Positions 32,641 through 45,891 of a stretch of 64,000 nt of DNA are shown in pieces. Made by a program: the position numbers and the translations under genes. Within the stretch, counting starts at the first letter, position 1. Every line of letters starts with the position of its first letter. Source of the DNA: Furcasterigmium furcatum (Eukaryota > Ascomycota > Sordariomycetes > Glomerellales > Plectosphaerellaceae); the NCBI GenBank assembly GCA_001599815.1, contig BCIA01000002.1:2425831-2489830 (forward strand), given 5' to 3'. Under the pieces are notes generated by a model. It was not told the origin of the DNA. It searched no databases and worked only from the letters and a program-made list of their open reading frames with translations.

Positions 32641-35600
32641 CTATGACCGAGGAGGAAGACACATAGCGCGCCGCGCCCAGTGGCCCATGCCCTTCTTCGT
32701 CTCGCTCTTGTATCCCTCCTCCTGGACGTTGTGCCGGCCGACAATGGTCAGGAAGACCTGGTCGAGCGTCGTGGGGCTGACGCTGTAATGAAGGACGCCG
32801 AGCTCCTGCTTTTTCTCCTCGAGAATGACGACGAGCTTGCCGACGGCCGAGTCTGAGACTTCCTCGTCCGACTTTGTGATGTGGCTGGTGTTCCTGCCGT
32901 GGTAGACGGCAAAGACGTCTGACGCGGACACGGAGAAGCGCATCTGGCCGTGGTATGTCTTGTCGAACTCGGCGCTAGGGAAGATGCCTGTGACCCAGTT
33001 GCGGACCTGCTCCGTCTCCTCCGGGTTGGTGTGAGGTGCTGACTTGCTGACAAGGTGAACGTGCAGGGCATCGCCGAAGCGGCGGCGCAGTCCATCTATC
33101 GTCCCCATGGCCAGCATGCGGCGGGCCATGATACCCGTGCGGCTGGCCAGCGCGCTGGCCTCTTCCATGCTGTGTGTTGTGAGCAGGATGGAGCGACCAG
33201 GCACAGTGGCGGCGAGGGTCCGCCACATGATACGCTTGGCGGCAGCGTCCAGGCCGGAAGAGGGCTCGTCGAGAAGCACCACAGTCGGGTTGCCCATGAG
33301 CGCAATACCTAAGCTGAGCTTTCTCTTGTTGCCACCAGACAGCGCGTAAGCCATTCGGGCCGTGAAGGCTTGCAGGCCCACGGCGGTTAGAACCGTCTCG
33401 ACGTTGGAGTGGATGTCGGGTATGCCGCGCATGCGGGCGTAGAACTCGAGGTGCTCCCTGACCGTCATCTGGTCGAGAGCGTCATGTTGCGGGCATACAC
33501 CTAGGTTGGCCCGGGCGGCGGCGAGGTTGGAAATGACCGACTTGTCTTCAACGAAAATATCTCCTCCGTTGCGGCTGGGTTTCAGATCACCCCGGATCAT
33601 GGATATAAGTGTCGATTTGCCGGCTCCGTTCGGTCCCAGGAGTCTGTGATTCTTTGGTTAGGTCTGAAATATAGAATGAAGAGAAATATGAACTCACGCA
33701 AACACCTCGCCACGCTGGATGCCGAAGCTCACGTTGTCCACGGCTGTGTTCTTTCCAAATGACTTGGTCAAGTGCTGCAGCCGCAGACCGTCAGTCGCAG
33801 CTGCGGTACTCGTAATGCGGGCCAGTTCGTTGGCGACCTCTTCGTCGTCAGCGACGGCTTCAGTACTCTCGTCCCTCTTCTTGCGGAACAGCTTTCTGAT
33901 TGAAGCGCCGGGCGAGGCGCTATCAAGCCAAAGCAGCAGACCGAACAGGACAATGGCCTGGACGGCAAGGTACAAGATCGGCCCGCCATACTGAATCAGT
34001 CCGCCAGGGTTGGGGGCAAGCACGTCCTGATCACAGGCAGTGGAGAAGAGATTCAGAGCCAGGAAAAGGGTCCTGGCGACTGAGCCAATGGGTGCAAATA
34101 TCGAGACGATGAAGTGAACCAGCAGGAGAGAGTTGTCGAGTTCCTCGATGGGCGCCGCGGTGAGGGTGAAGAAGTAGGCGATAATGTAAGCCAAGAAGAT
34201 GAGGACCTGGTACATGGCCACATTGGCATAGGCCGCCAGCTGTGTCGAGCTGAAGAGAGAGATGTTGTATGCCAGTAGGATTGACACTAAGCCGTACAAT
34301 ATCAAGACGACGAAGATGTAGGCCACATGATACCAAATGTCCGATAGTGCTGCCCACAAAGCGATGCAGATAGCCGACGAAATAAGGGCGATAGAGTAGT
34401 CGAAGGCAAGGTAGGCCAGCCATAATGGGATAGGCCTGACACCGTTTGAATATTGCAGGGCCCTGACCTGGTTTCGGCGCTCCATGGCTGGATAAAGGGC
34501 GAAGAAGCCAGGGTATATGCAGAGGGCCAAGACGAAATAGACGAGCAACTGCAACGAGTCGGTGTTCTGATCGGCCCAAGGTATCTCCAAAGGTGCGTAT
34601 TGCGTGGCAACAGAAACGTTGCTGAGCATCATGTCAAGCATCTGCTGTCCGAGGAGAGCATTAAACAGGCCAGCACCGTTGCCCAAGTACGCGAGAGTGG
34701 GCGGGCTGTTCTCGTCTCCCAGCCAGAGACCGGCAGGCCTGACTTCGTCTCGCCGGTCGATGACTTCTGTTCTGAAGGCGTCATATGAGTCTACCTCGGT
34801 GGTATTCCTCGTGAACACTTCAGCGAGGTTGAAGTCGCCTCCAGAACCGCCACCGTTCCCGTTGCCCGCGAGTGCTCCAAAGGCTGGCGCAAGCACTTGG
34901 AAAAGGGTCGCAGGATCATATTTGTCGGAGGGGCCAATGACAAAGCCCAAGCCGGCTCTACTGAAGTCAAACCCCTCGGCATTGTCGATGAAGCTCTCGT
35001 CGGGCGGGCCACAGGCCGGGGTTCCTCCCTCCTGGATGAAGAACGTGGTCAACCCAGCAGCCACGATGGGGATAACCAGAGCCGCGACGTAGGGAAGCCA
35101 ATTGGTCTTGAAGATGGTCCAACGCTTCCTGTACATGACATATGCTTGTCTGACGTAGCCGATCGGTCGACCATCCACAAGCTTGAGACCGTCCTGAGGT
35201 ACACCATCCAGAGGAAGGGCATCAGCACCCTTCTCAGCAAGCTCTGATGCGTTGATACTCGTCTTCGATTCCCCTTTGATCTCCTCGGCAAGCTGCAGGA
35301 AGACGTCCTCGATGGTCGGACCAGAAAAGCTGTAGTCGTGAATGCCGTGTTGCTCCAGGGTGCGGATCACCTGAGCAGCGCCCGCAGACGAAGGAGCGAG
35401 ATAGCTGATCATGTCGAAAGACACCCTCTTCTCAACACCTTCAACGTGAGGACCATCCTCGAGACCGTTCTCCTTGGGGAGGTGGACACGATAGCCAGCA
35501 CCAAGCTTGTCCTTGAGCTCGACCGAGGATCCACTGGCGCGCAGGGTGCCCTTGGACAGGATGGAAATGTGGTCGGCGAGAATATCGGCCTCGTCGAGGA

Positions 35601-37596
35601 AGTGGGTGGTGAGAAGGATAGTGCGGCGACCACGCTCCGCAAGAAGGATATCCCAGATCTTGCGGCGGCTGAGAGGATCGACGCCGCTGCTGACCTCGTC
35701 CACGCAGCAGACTTCACTGCCGCCAGTCAACATCATACCGAGCTGGAGCTTGCGCTTCTGGCCGCCAGACAGGGTCTTGGATAAGGATTTTCGCTTGAGG
35801 TCGAGGTCGATGGAGCGGATGAGTTCCCTCAGCTCCTCCTTGGAAGCCGTCTGCCCAGGGGATTTCAGACGGTTAAAGATCTTCAGATGCTCTTCGACCG
35901 TGAGCTCGTCCCAGAGGACGTTCTTCTGCGGAGCAATTCCCAGTCCTCCCCTGCCGTCAATGGTGATAGAGCCACTCGTAAGTCTGCTGGTGCCAGCAAT
36001 TGCGTCGAGGGTGGTACTCTTTCCAGAACCATTGGCGCCGAGCAGAGCGACAATAGTTCCCCTGGGAACGTCCAGGGTGAGGCTGTCGACGGCGCGGACG
36101 GTGTCGCGAGGCTTGGAGAGGAAGGAGAACATCCTTTCTAGCAGAGAAGGCGGGTATAGCTTGGTGAATCCGTTGAGTTGGACAGCCGGTGCGTTGGACC
36201 CATCGGCGGGCGCATCGTAATGTATAGTCCTGCCCTTGGCTGTGGTGCCGTAGAGGTAGGACTCGATGACAGCGGCGATGATGGGATATGCAAAAATCTG
36301 GACGACGACAAAGACAAGGAGAACGATGAGTGGAACATCGAAGGAGCTATTAGGCGCCGTCTCGAGGAGGTTTGTGGTCATTCGCTGGCGCTCCCACCGA
36401 GCGAGAGTAATGATGTAGAAGACGTAGTTGCAGGGTGTGAAAAGCAAGCTCAAGGCGATGACGGGACCGGCGGTTGGGCGAGTGAGTGCTTGTGCCAGAA
36501 TACCGAGGAGCAGGGTGGCAAGAAGAGAGGTAATGCCGCTCAGCTGCGACTTGGCGAACAAGGACGCGATGAGAATTGAGAAGGAGACCATGGCAAAGCC
36601 GGAGAGGATGTTGTAAATGACGATGAGGCCGATGCTGGCGTTGGCAAAAAGGTTGGCGCGGACGACGACGGCACTCACAATCCAACCGAACAGGTATATC
36701 AGGTCGAAGGCGAAATGATATGAGAGGATGCGGGCGAGCTGGGCGACCCAGCGGCGCTTGACGGGCATCATGGCGTCGAGAAGCTGTATCATGCCGGTCT
36801 CCCGCTCGCTGGCAACAAAGCCGGTCAGATGGTAGGAGACCCAGGCAACCATGGCGAGATACGTGACGCCCAGGAAGTTGATGATGCTGTTCTGGAAGAT
36901 TTCTCGGACCCTCTCACGAAGCTCTTCGGGGGTCAGGCTGGTGAAAGGCAGACGGTCGATGGTGTCAGGAAGCGCTCGCGGCTCAGGGCCAGAGGACGAG
37001 CTGGAAGAATTGGAGGAGGCGACCTGTGAGATGGCTGCGTCGACGGCCCTCTGGAGGGGCAGAAGATATAAATCTTGGTCATTGCTGTTGCGGTCGACGT
37101 GGATTCGCAAGCCACTGATGGCGCCATCGTGAAGAATGGTGTAGTTCCAGAGGTTACCACCGTTGCCCTCGGAGGGTGAGCCGTGAAAGACGACGGCGCC
37201 GAAGCAGTCCGTGACAGCACGACTTCCTGGTTCACAGTCGAGGTTGAGGGCCGACTCCCGAGACCGGCGCAGAGCTTCAATGCCGTTGACGGACTCTGCC
37301 TCGGAAACAAGAGTGTCTATCACGCTGTCGATGGGACCGTCCTCGAATCCGCTGTTGACAAAGACAATGCGGTGACGATATCGAGACTCGTCCAGCGCCT
37401 GGGCGAGGGAACGAATGGGACGTGGATCTCCCTCGCCAAAGGTGACCGGGGGGCGGAGGAGATCCTGGGAGAACGCATAGAAGATGGACAGGCCGATAGG
37501 AAGGAGGAATGCGAAGAAGGTGAGGGTGACGGGGTGACGGAACAAGATTGTGATGTTCTTGCGCGTCAACGTGCCCGTCTGGCGGAGGAAGCCCAT
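32641..37596 (-). CDS. Full-length ABCA-type ABC transporter
   Basis: Exons 37596-33698 and 33643-32641 (54-bp intron) give 1633 residues. Architecture is TM-NBD-TM-NBD. The first membrane domain starts with a helix at HPVTLTFFAFLLPIGLSIF followed by a large extracytosolic loop, as in ABCA proteins. NBD1 (Walker A GANGSGKST near residue 520, signature LSGGQKRKLQLG, Walker B VCCVDEVSSGVDP) and NBD2 (GPNGAGKST near 1302, LSGGNKRKLSLG, VVLLDEPSSGLD) both look catalytically complete. ABCA proteins usually move lipids across membranes; the substrate here is unknown. The intron falls just before the second Walker A. The ATG at 37596 is the first in frame: the open frame upstream has none and runs through a CACCT tandem repeat in the leader. 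Confidence 0.95.
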
Positions 37597-38997
37597 GGCG
37601 CTGGCGCAGCCACCGGCGTGGGCGTGGGCGAGGTGAGGTGAGGTGAGGTGAGGTGAGAGATGAGCGCCGTCACTGCGGAGGAGGAAAGTACCGCGGGGTG
37701 CCAGTGGTAGATGGATATCCAAGCATGGGCTTGTAGAGACAGGATGGATGCTATGTGTAGGCCATGGAGGAGCGAGCCGTTAATACCTAGAACAAGTCAA
37801 AGTCGTCATCTGTGGTGGGTGATGAAACGAAACGCCTTGACACAACCAACAGCACCGGTCGACGCGTTGCGCGGGCGGCTGAGCAGACGTCGACGATGCA
37901 AGTGCACACCACAGTCAACGTGATGTCGCCCGACGTGAAGGGGGAAAAGCTGGTGTCAGTTGACTGTCGTAAAGATCGTGTTTGCAGGGGTCGCCCAAAG
38001 GACCCTCGAGGCCACGACAAGCACCTTAATTTTACGACATGCAGCCCGGGCGTTGCGTCCCCACTGCAAAACCCACCGAAGGTGCCTTCCATCAGTTGGT
38101 ACTGAACCACCGGTGGACGGGCCTCGGGACGCATCCAATGCGGACCTGACCTGACGGGACTCCCCACCAGCTGTGGGGTGAGTGCCTGGGGAATCCTTTG
38201 GGTGCACGGCTCAGCCACCACCCACCATGACCTCGGGCACACTAACGACCCCTGAAGGTCTGCCTAGGAATGGGCGCTCCGCAGAACCGCATCATGAGCC
38301 TTGGCGCCCAGGCGTTCCGCGTAATCACTCATTGGCGACGTCGAAGTATGGACATAGGTTGCCCGAACAGATTTTCTTCCAGTTTTTCTGAGGCCATCTA
38401 CGGGACTTCCTTCAGCCCTTGGAGCTCCGGTTCCTGAGCAGGATCTGGCGTGTTGCTCGTACCTTGTTCGAAATCGCACGCGCACTTCATCTTGTCATCA
38501 TCCATGCTTCTCCTTCACAGACTCTCCCTCTCTCTCTGCACACCAGCATCGTGACGTCAGCATTTATTACATGCCCAGGCCTTCTGCCGGATCGTGTTGT
38601 CCCGCCCCGTCTCAGGGCCACCTGTGGGCAAGAAATGATGTGGTTCTTCTCAAGTGTTGTGTTAGAACAGGATGCACGCTTCACAGCGACGTCGAAAGCA
38701 GACAGGATAAGAACACCTCAACGCCTAGCACCAATAAGACATCCCCGTCCCCCCGCGTTGCCCCATGCAGAGATGTGTACTGTACGTGCCATGGCTTCCC
38801 TCCTCGCTTTCACCCCAAACCCGATCAATACGCCCAAGCCTGAACGCCATGTCGTGTACGCAGATGCTCCTGTAGCCTTGCTTCCGATGAGGAACAAAAG
38901 TGTGGGGTGCGGCATGCTTTGATGCAGGCATGCTGCTCGATAGTTCCCCGGAGCTCCATCTGGAGTGGACTGTCCTCGGCGGCGACCGCAAAGGCGC
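37597..38997. other. Intergenic region upstream of the ABCA gene
   Basis: 1.4 kb between two minus-strand genes. It holds the pentanucleotide repeat described separately, CT-rich tracts (38500-38540) and no convincing gene. A 167-codon frame (38419-38922, +) has no family features. Confidence 0.45.
37631..37657. repeat. Pentanucleotide tandem repeat (AGGTG)5
   Basis: Five perfect AGGTG units (CACCT on the gene strand) and a partial sixth lie about 35 bp upstream of the ABCA start codon, inside the probable 5' leader. Confidence 0.9.
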
Positions 38998-41900
38998 TCA
39001 CTGGGCGCTGGTCGTTCCTGTATTCGCGGTTTCTGCGTCAGGGACTGCGCCGACAGAATCAACATCCGGTGCGGGCGCCGCTTGCCCTTCGGGTTCCGGT
39101 CTGGGTGTTTCGCTCTCATCTTCTCCTGTGTTTAGGGGCGCGGATTGATCATGGGTGTGACGGCGACAGAACCACCCACCACGCTCCCATTCTCCTGCCT
39201 CGTATAAACACGTAGTGCGTACAGCGTCGTCGGCAATTCCCAAGAGCAGTGTGTTGAGTCGCTTGAAGTCGACCGGCTTGAGAATCCAGCCATCAAAGCC
39301 TGCATCCACGTAGGTGTCCTTCTCTCGTTCGACAAGTGAGGCTGAGACCGCAAAGATGGGTATTCTACCGTTCTGGGCAGCCAGTGCTGAGTGGCCTTGA
39401 TGAGAGTGGCGGTGCTCCATAGATCTTATCATTTTGGTACTGGTGAGACCATCCACAATGGGCATCTAGAGACCAGCCATCAGCTTCACGTCCCGGGACA
39501 GGACCGATCAAGAATACTCACCTGCATATCCATCAAGACCAGATCAAATTGGCGGGACTGCTCGCGATACATGATGGCGCACTCTTCGCCATTGACGGCA
39601 TGGTAGACATCGTGGCCCGCCTTTTCCAACCGTTTGGTCAAGATTCTCATGTTGATTGGATCATCTTCTGCGATGAGAACTTTCAGTTTGGTGCCGCCTG
39701 CTCCAGATGTGGCGCTTGCGGCGGTGTTCCCCGACTCGGACTGTTGCTCGGATACACCCGGGTTGATCTCAAATAGCACGCCAGATGACTCGCTCTGCTG
39801 GGGACGACTTGGCTGGTCCAAGTATTCATCGGGCACTTTGATGGGTCGGATGGGTGTCTTTACGTCTCGAACCGCAGCAAAGCCAGTGTTCTGCGCCTCT
39901 GGCACGTCGAGCCGGCCCGGTGACATGCGGCCACTGCGCCGCGACCCTGAAGGGCTGACGGACCGGGCTGTTAGAGTGCTGCTTCCTCCTGCCGATATGG
40001 ACGATGCTGAGGGTCCCTCCCTGGAATTCCGCCGGAGAAGGCCTGGAGCACACGCAGAGCCCTCGCCAAGGGACAGAGGTGTCTGCATTGCGTCGATGAG
40101 TCGCTCCGCGTCGCTGCGAGAGCTTTGGCCACTTGCCCGGCTTCCTCTACTTGCCGCGCTCTTCGTACTCTTTTGACTGCTGAGACTGACAGTTTCGGCG
40201 GCTTGGCTTTGGTTGGGAGACCCTTCGCCAACGGTGGCCGGCTTTCCTCGGTCGACAAGCATGATTTCGCCATCATTAATGGGCGAGAGTACCTTGGTGA
40301 CAGATGTAGCACTCGAGCCTCCAATCGATTGAGCTTTCTGGGTCTGATTCGGTGCTTCGATCGAGTCAGGCGACTCGTCGGGAAGATCAAAGGGGAGTTG
40401 AATCACGAATCTCGACCCTTTGCCTTCTTCAGACTTCAGGCGCAATTGGCCGTCCATATTGCGAACAATCCGTGCGACAACGGCGAGGCCGAGACCTAGG
40501 CTTCGGTCGGTATCGGTGTTGTCTTTGCCCTCGGTGACCTTTGCTTCCTCAGAGTCTGCCATATCGACCTGCTCAAGGTCCCTGAACAGGGCGTCCAGCT
40601 GCTTGGAGCTCATCCCACGCCCAGTATCCTGAACAACAATTTCGACACGAGCACGACGTTCGAGGACCTCAGATACGTAGAGCTCAATCTTGACTGTGCC
40701 AGCATTTGTATGCTGGACAGCATTTGCTGCGACGTTGGAGATTGCTTGTCGGACCCGACGGCTGTCGCCGTATACAAACTTTGGCAGGCCAGGGTGCTCA
40801 ATAACTTCGTAGTCAGTGCCCTTCCTCCGTGCCTCGTTCGTGAACGGATCTGTCGCTTCATGGATGCAGGCCGACAAATCAAAGATCTCGTCCTTGACCA
40901 GATCCTGACCCTCCTCTGTCTTTGTCAAGTCAAGAAGATCATTGATGACGTAGATGAGTGATTTGGAGGCGGAGTGAGATTTGGCGAGGTTATCTCGTGT
41001 CTCTTGATCCAGAGTGCCCTCTAAAGCAATTTCGAGGTAATTGATGATGGCGTTGAGAGGGGTGCGGACTTCGTGGGCCGAGTTTGCAAGCAAGAGCCGG
41101 GTGAGGCGACTGTTTTGGAGGGCGGCCTCCTTCTGTCTCCAGACTTCAATAAACTTGCCGTAGACCAGACAGAGCACAGCCGCCGTCTCCACCTGTTCCT
41201 CTGACCATTCTCTGCACATGCCCAGCACTGTTTCGTGCCAAGTCTTGAAGCTTTTCCGTGGCTCAAGGTATGCTTCGGTGCCCTCTCGCAAGGTCTTCTC
41301 GTAAGGGTTGCCTGCCCACTTGACCTCCTTGACTTGGCCCTTGCGGAAAAAAACGATGAAGTCACTGCCACCAACACTGAGGGGGACGTAAAGAAGCCCG
41401 GCGATGGCAGAAAAGCCAGGAGGGTACCGCAGGTCCGGGAAGTCCTGGCGGATGTCCTGAGACGTGACTACCGATGTGATGTTGCGTATGCGGAGGTACT
41501 CGAGCATAGCCAAAGCCTCCTGCGATTGCTCCAGCTTTCCAAGGATCTTAGTCTCGCCTTGGATGGATAGCAAGCCGAAATCTGCGTCGAAAAGCTTGAG
41601 AAGGTCGTCTGAGGATGCAATGATGTAGCCTGCCGGGTTCTTGTCGGTGGGAGCCGTGTTAATCAGCTTGCGCGCTTGTAATCTGGAGGCGTATGATAGA
41701 CGCTCGATGTTCCGTGAGGCGGTATCGCCTATGAGTCGACACATTTTGCGGATAGGAAATGATACTCGCATACCCTTGGAGCCGTACGAGTGACAGGCGA
41801 TGAGGCCCCAGAGTTCGTTGAAAGCGTTGATCGAGATGGACATGGAGGATCGCACGGCCATATGAGCAAGATACTTCAGGTGAATTGGAGACATGGCTCG

Positions 41901-43589
41901 GAGGTAGGAGTGGCTCATGTCCAGGGGCACGTCGAGATCTTCCTTAGATCTGCATACGAGCCGTGCAGTCTCAACGTCCCGGTCATACAACAGACGAACT
42001 TTGTTCAACTTGTAAAGCTCCCGTGCCTGTCTCGGAATATCGGAGGCCGGGAAGTGAAGGCCTTTGTACAAGTCGCGCGTATGTGTCGTGTCCACCAGCT
42101 CGGTGACGACTTTGCCGTTATATGACGAGTCAAATTGGTAGATCATGACCCGATGGAAGCCAGTCAGCTCCTTGACGATGCCGACCAAGACCTTGAGGAA
42201 TTTTTCCAGGCTGGGAGCTGAGGCGAGCTGTTCCTGAACTTGGGACATAATGTCAAAGACCTGCATCGCTCCGGCCTCGCCCCGACGTTTGCGGGCTGTC
42301 CGCAGCACACGTAACGGTTTGCTAAGAATTTCGGTGCTTTCGGTAAGTTCTTCCATGGTCGGGTTGGACTGAAGAGTGTCCTCGGGCACGTCGGGGGTCA
42401 TCTCGTCCGGGGGGCGAAGCGGATATTCGTTGTCATCATCGAGCTCGAACTCGCAAATGATCAAGTCAGGATGGGCGGGATTGATGTGGATAGCGCACCA
42501 GAGTTTGACGGTCTGTCTTCCAGGCGGTCGGATAGAGAGGCTGAACACTTCGGGGCCGTTGATCGCAGGGTCCGCGTCCTCATCTCGGATGAAGTCGATA
42601 TGGTCGAGGAGGTTATCTTGCTGCTCATCGGTAAGGAGATCCAAAAAGTTGGGCAGGCGGAAGAGTTGCTGGGGCGAGTACCCGATCAGTCTCGCGGAGT
42701 TCTCGCTAGCATAACGGACTGCGAAGCGCCCATCGGCCTCTTCACGGATGGCAAGCATCAGGCCAAACCCCTGGATGGCGCCCGGTGTGTGAATCGGCTC
42801 GTCCTCGCAGCGCTGGAGAACGCCGTCCCGGCCCGTAATTACGGCATGCCCTTCATCCGTCATGACATGCTGAAAGCGCGTGGTGACCAGCGCATCTTTG
42901 GCAGATTCGCCAAGGGTCGTGTCGTTTATGGGTAGATCGGGAGTGCCTTCGTCGGCAGGCAAAGACTCTTCGTCGTGTTCAGAGGCTACATCCTGGAAGA
43001 TGGGCAGGGGCACCGAGGTAGAATGGCGAGCCGCATCTGCTTGGACGCTTGAGATGGGACCGGAAAGGGTGTTCTTCCTCCTCCTTTCGGCCGAACGATC
43101 GATAGGCGAGGTGACAGTAGAGGTGGCGGGTTGGGATTGAGATTCGCCGCGCCGCAGCGTGGTTTCAGTGAGCGCCGTTTCCACACGGTGCGCCCCTGGC
43201 CTTGGAGCAGCAAATTGACCATGGTCAGGAACTCTGGGAAAGTAGTCGTGTTCGCCAGACGTCCTGCCCGCGGGATTCACACTCAAGACGGAGCGGATGG
43301 GAAAGACACGATCGGAAGGGTCTGGGCTGGCCCGGTGACCAGGTTGAGCGTCAGAGCCGGCACTCCAAGATGAAGAAGGCACACTAGGCGTAGTTTGTTT
43401 GGGCGCGTCGGATGCATCGTTGGTAGCCCGCCGGGGTGATCGGGGTTGCTGCTCGACCTGTGACGGCGTTGAGGAGGTAATTTCGGTTTGCAAAATGTTT
43501 GCCGGTTGGTTCTGCGGTCTTGAGCAATCTTCGGTAGACTGCTGGGACGGAGGTGGTGACGTCGTGCGCTTCCCCCTATCAGCGTCCAT
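38998..43589 (-). CDS. fphA: Phytochrome hybrid histidine kinase (FphA-type)
   Basis: Exons 43589-39522 and 39465-38998 (56-bp intron, GTGAGT...CTCTAG) give 1511 residues. Fungal phytochromes are cytosolic red/far-red sensors that bind biliverdin and pass a phosphorelay. Order: a disordered Ser/Pro-rich N-terminus of about 250 residues; PAS region with RCEDEPIHTPGAIQGFG, whose Cys (about residue 261) is the expected biliverdin ligand; GAF with DLYKGLHFPASDIPRQAREL (PASDIP) and MSPIHLKYLAHMAV; PHY; HisKA with NSAHEVRTPLN (His near 837); HATPase with NVAANAVQHT, DTGRGMS and GLGLAV; and a C-terminal receiver with IAEDDPINM, the acceptor Asp in LVLMDMQ (near 1352) and the late Lys in GWILKPVD. 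The receiver is interrupted by the intron right after LMDMQ. A 110-residue polar tail follows. The ATG at 43589 is the first in frame. Confidence 0.95.
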
Positions 43590-45891
43590 TATCTGGAGAG
43601 AGCTCGACTCCCCAGGTCCTGGAAGCCGTGTAACTCGTGAATATCTGTCCTCCCACCCCCGAAAACCCACGGGACGGAGGAGGCTGATGTCAAGCCTCCG
43701 CAAAGGAGAATGCGCTTGAAAATCGCCAGGTGATTGTGGTGCGGGCGTGAGAAAGTGTGCTCGGTCGCGGAGGTTGGCGAAGGAGGGGCCAAGACGAGCA
43801 GACTGGGCAGGGGCCAGCCAGCTGTGTATGAATTCTTGGAGCGAAGCACCAGATGGATCATGTGGTTAACTCGGAGCTGAAGGTCGTGAATGTCGGCAGC
43901 AATCTTTTCATCGGTCGTGCTCGCATGCGGATGCTTTTCTGTCGAACTGGTCTTGGGTTGTCGAGGGTAAAGCTTGGTGCAGTTCGAGGGAGGCGACTGG
44001 GCTCTTCTGGGCAAAGCGCCAGACATGAGGTAGGCAAGCAGGTATCCAATGGATTGGTGTGGGAAACATGGAACCTGAATGTACGGAGGGAGGCGACGGC
44101 GATCCTAACCACCTGGAGATCGGGCCCTGTACAGTGACTACCTAGGCGGGGGTCTGGCACCTCCGCAAGAACAGCCCGTGGAGGCAAGGAGGGCAGCGAC
44201 CACATTGGCACCCGAAAGACGACAACCCCCAGGCTAGAGTCGGTAGCTACCTCCCTAGGTAAGGTACTAGCTGTGCGTAGCGCCTCCGTGTCGTTGATTG
44301 TGAGGCAAGTCTGGCCATTTGGTGCCTCTTGTCCACTCGCTATCTGGGTTGCTCTTTCCCACTCGGACCTTTTCCTCCGTAGCAGCCCACTGCACAGGGC
44401 GAGCACACTTCGGAAGGCCTGAGAGAGTCTGATGCTCCGCGTTCCAAGCACCCTAGATGTGACCTGATAACTGTTTCCCCCACGACCCTCAAACTGGACG
44501 TCAACGACGGGCCACCACCGGCAAGAACCACGGCTTGCCAGCCTCAGTCCTACTACCCGCGATGGACCCCCGTGGTTAGATACCCAGGCACGGTGTCCGG
44601 GACTTGTCGCAGTCTCATCGAGCAGCGAGCCCATGGAAGATGGGCGCTAGTCCCTCGCACTTGACCGATCGACAGCGTTGTGGCATCAGTAACGGCAAAT
44701 ACCCCTCCATTGTGGCCCAGCCCCCTGACTCGAAAAGCGGCCAGACCACGCATGGATTGCGCAATGCAGCCAACCTTCCATAGCTGAGGTGCTTCCTACT
44801 TTGTGCGTTGCTCGCTTGACAAGCATAGAATGGGCAGAACGACCCTGGGTTCATTAAAAAATCATAGGTACCTACCTAGATGGGCTACCGATTACTTGCA
44901 CCACCCTCTTGTTGTCCTCCGAGATGCCACGATGGAGCAATACTTTCTAGGTTGACTCTGGCTCTAGGAACCCCTGCCCCCGCCGTGGTCATGTACATGG
45001 GGAATTGGTCTAGCGAGAAAAATCCCATTCGCCTAAAGCGGAAATGATCTACCGTCGGGACCGAGGGAACAAGGAGTCGCCAGCTCGATGAGATGAAACT
45101 ATCCTCCCATCACAGAACCATTTTCCCTCCCGTGTAGCCTAGCAGATATTGTCAAGCAGGCATGTTTACTGTTAGCTGCCGAGGTTCTGTTGATACCTGG
45201 GGAGGCTGTCTACCTGGATTTTCGGACGCTCGATCCGGTGGTGATCGAGTCAGTCATGCCTGTACTGAGAATTGTCGTGTGCCTGACATATCCATCAGCA
45301 GGCAGATCAAGCTGGATCCTCAGAACTGCAGTGGTCTCTTCCATTCCATGGACCCCGTTCGGCGTTTACCTAGTGAAAATTGCCCCAAGAATTGACACAA
45401 CTCCCCGCATTATCGAGGCATTGAACAGCGCACTGACTGCCGCCCTGGGTGTCGGAAGCCTACGCCAAGGCGTATACCAGGACCTCCCATCACAGGTGGA
45501 AAGCCAACTCGTGGAAGACCGCAATAGGTGATGTCTGTCTAAGAACACAAACATGCAATGAAATTGTTCGGGCTATTCTGCACTAGCATGCCTCCTCTCA
45601 ACCTCAGTCCCGGTGGTGAATGCAGCTGAAGCAGCGACATCCCGGTCCAGCGTGGGACTTGGATTCCATTCACAGTGTCAATAGTGCCCCACTTTGGCAG
45701 GTTGACTGGGCCATGATGACAAACCTCCATCTCTGACTTGGCAATTCTGGACTGACATCCGTCCCCCGTCCTCGATTTTATCAAACCCGATTTCTAGTTT
45801 GGCAACACTCGCCACCGCATGCCGGACGAAACCTATCCTCGTCGTCCAGCGAACCCGTTGCCCACGCAATACAACGCATGATCCGCGCAGC
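43590..45891. other. 2.3-kb divergent intergenic region (phytochrome / ERV1)
   Basis: No gene I can support. A 258-codon ATG frame (43858-44634, -) lies in the probable leader or promoter of the phytochrome gene and has no family resemblance. A 113-codon frame at 45190-45531 (+) looks somewhat protein-like but has no ATG and no recognisable domain; it could be a decayed exon. TACCTAGG-type words occur at 44247-44270 and 44865-44880. Confidence 0.45.

Noticed and set aside
43858..44634. 258-codon ATG frame upstream of the phytochrome gene
   Set aside because: No recognisable domain and placed in the likely leader/promoter of the same-strand gene. Kept only as part of the gap description.
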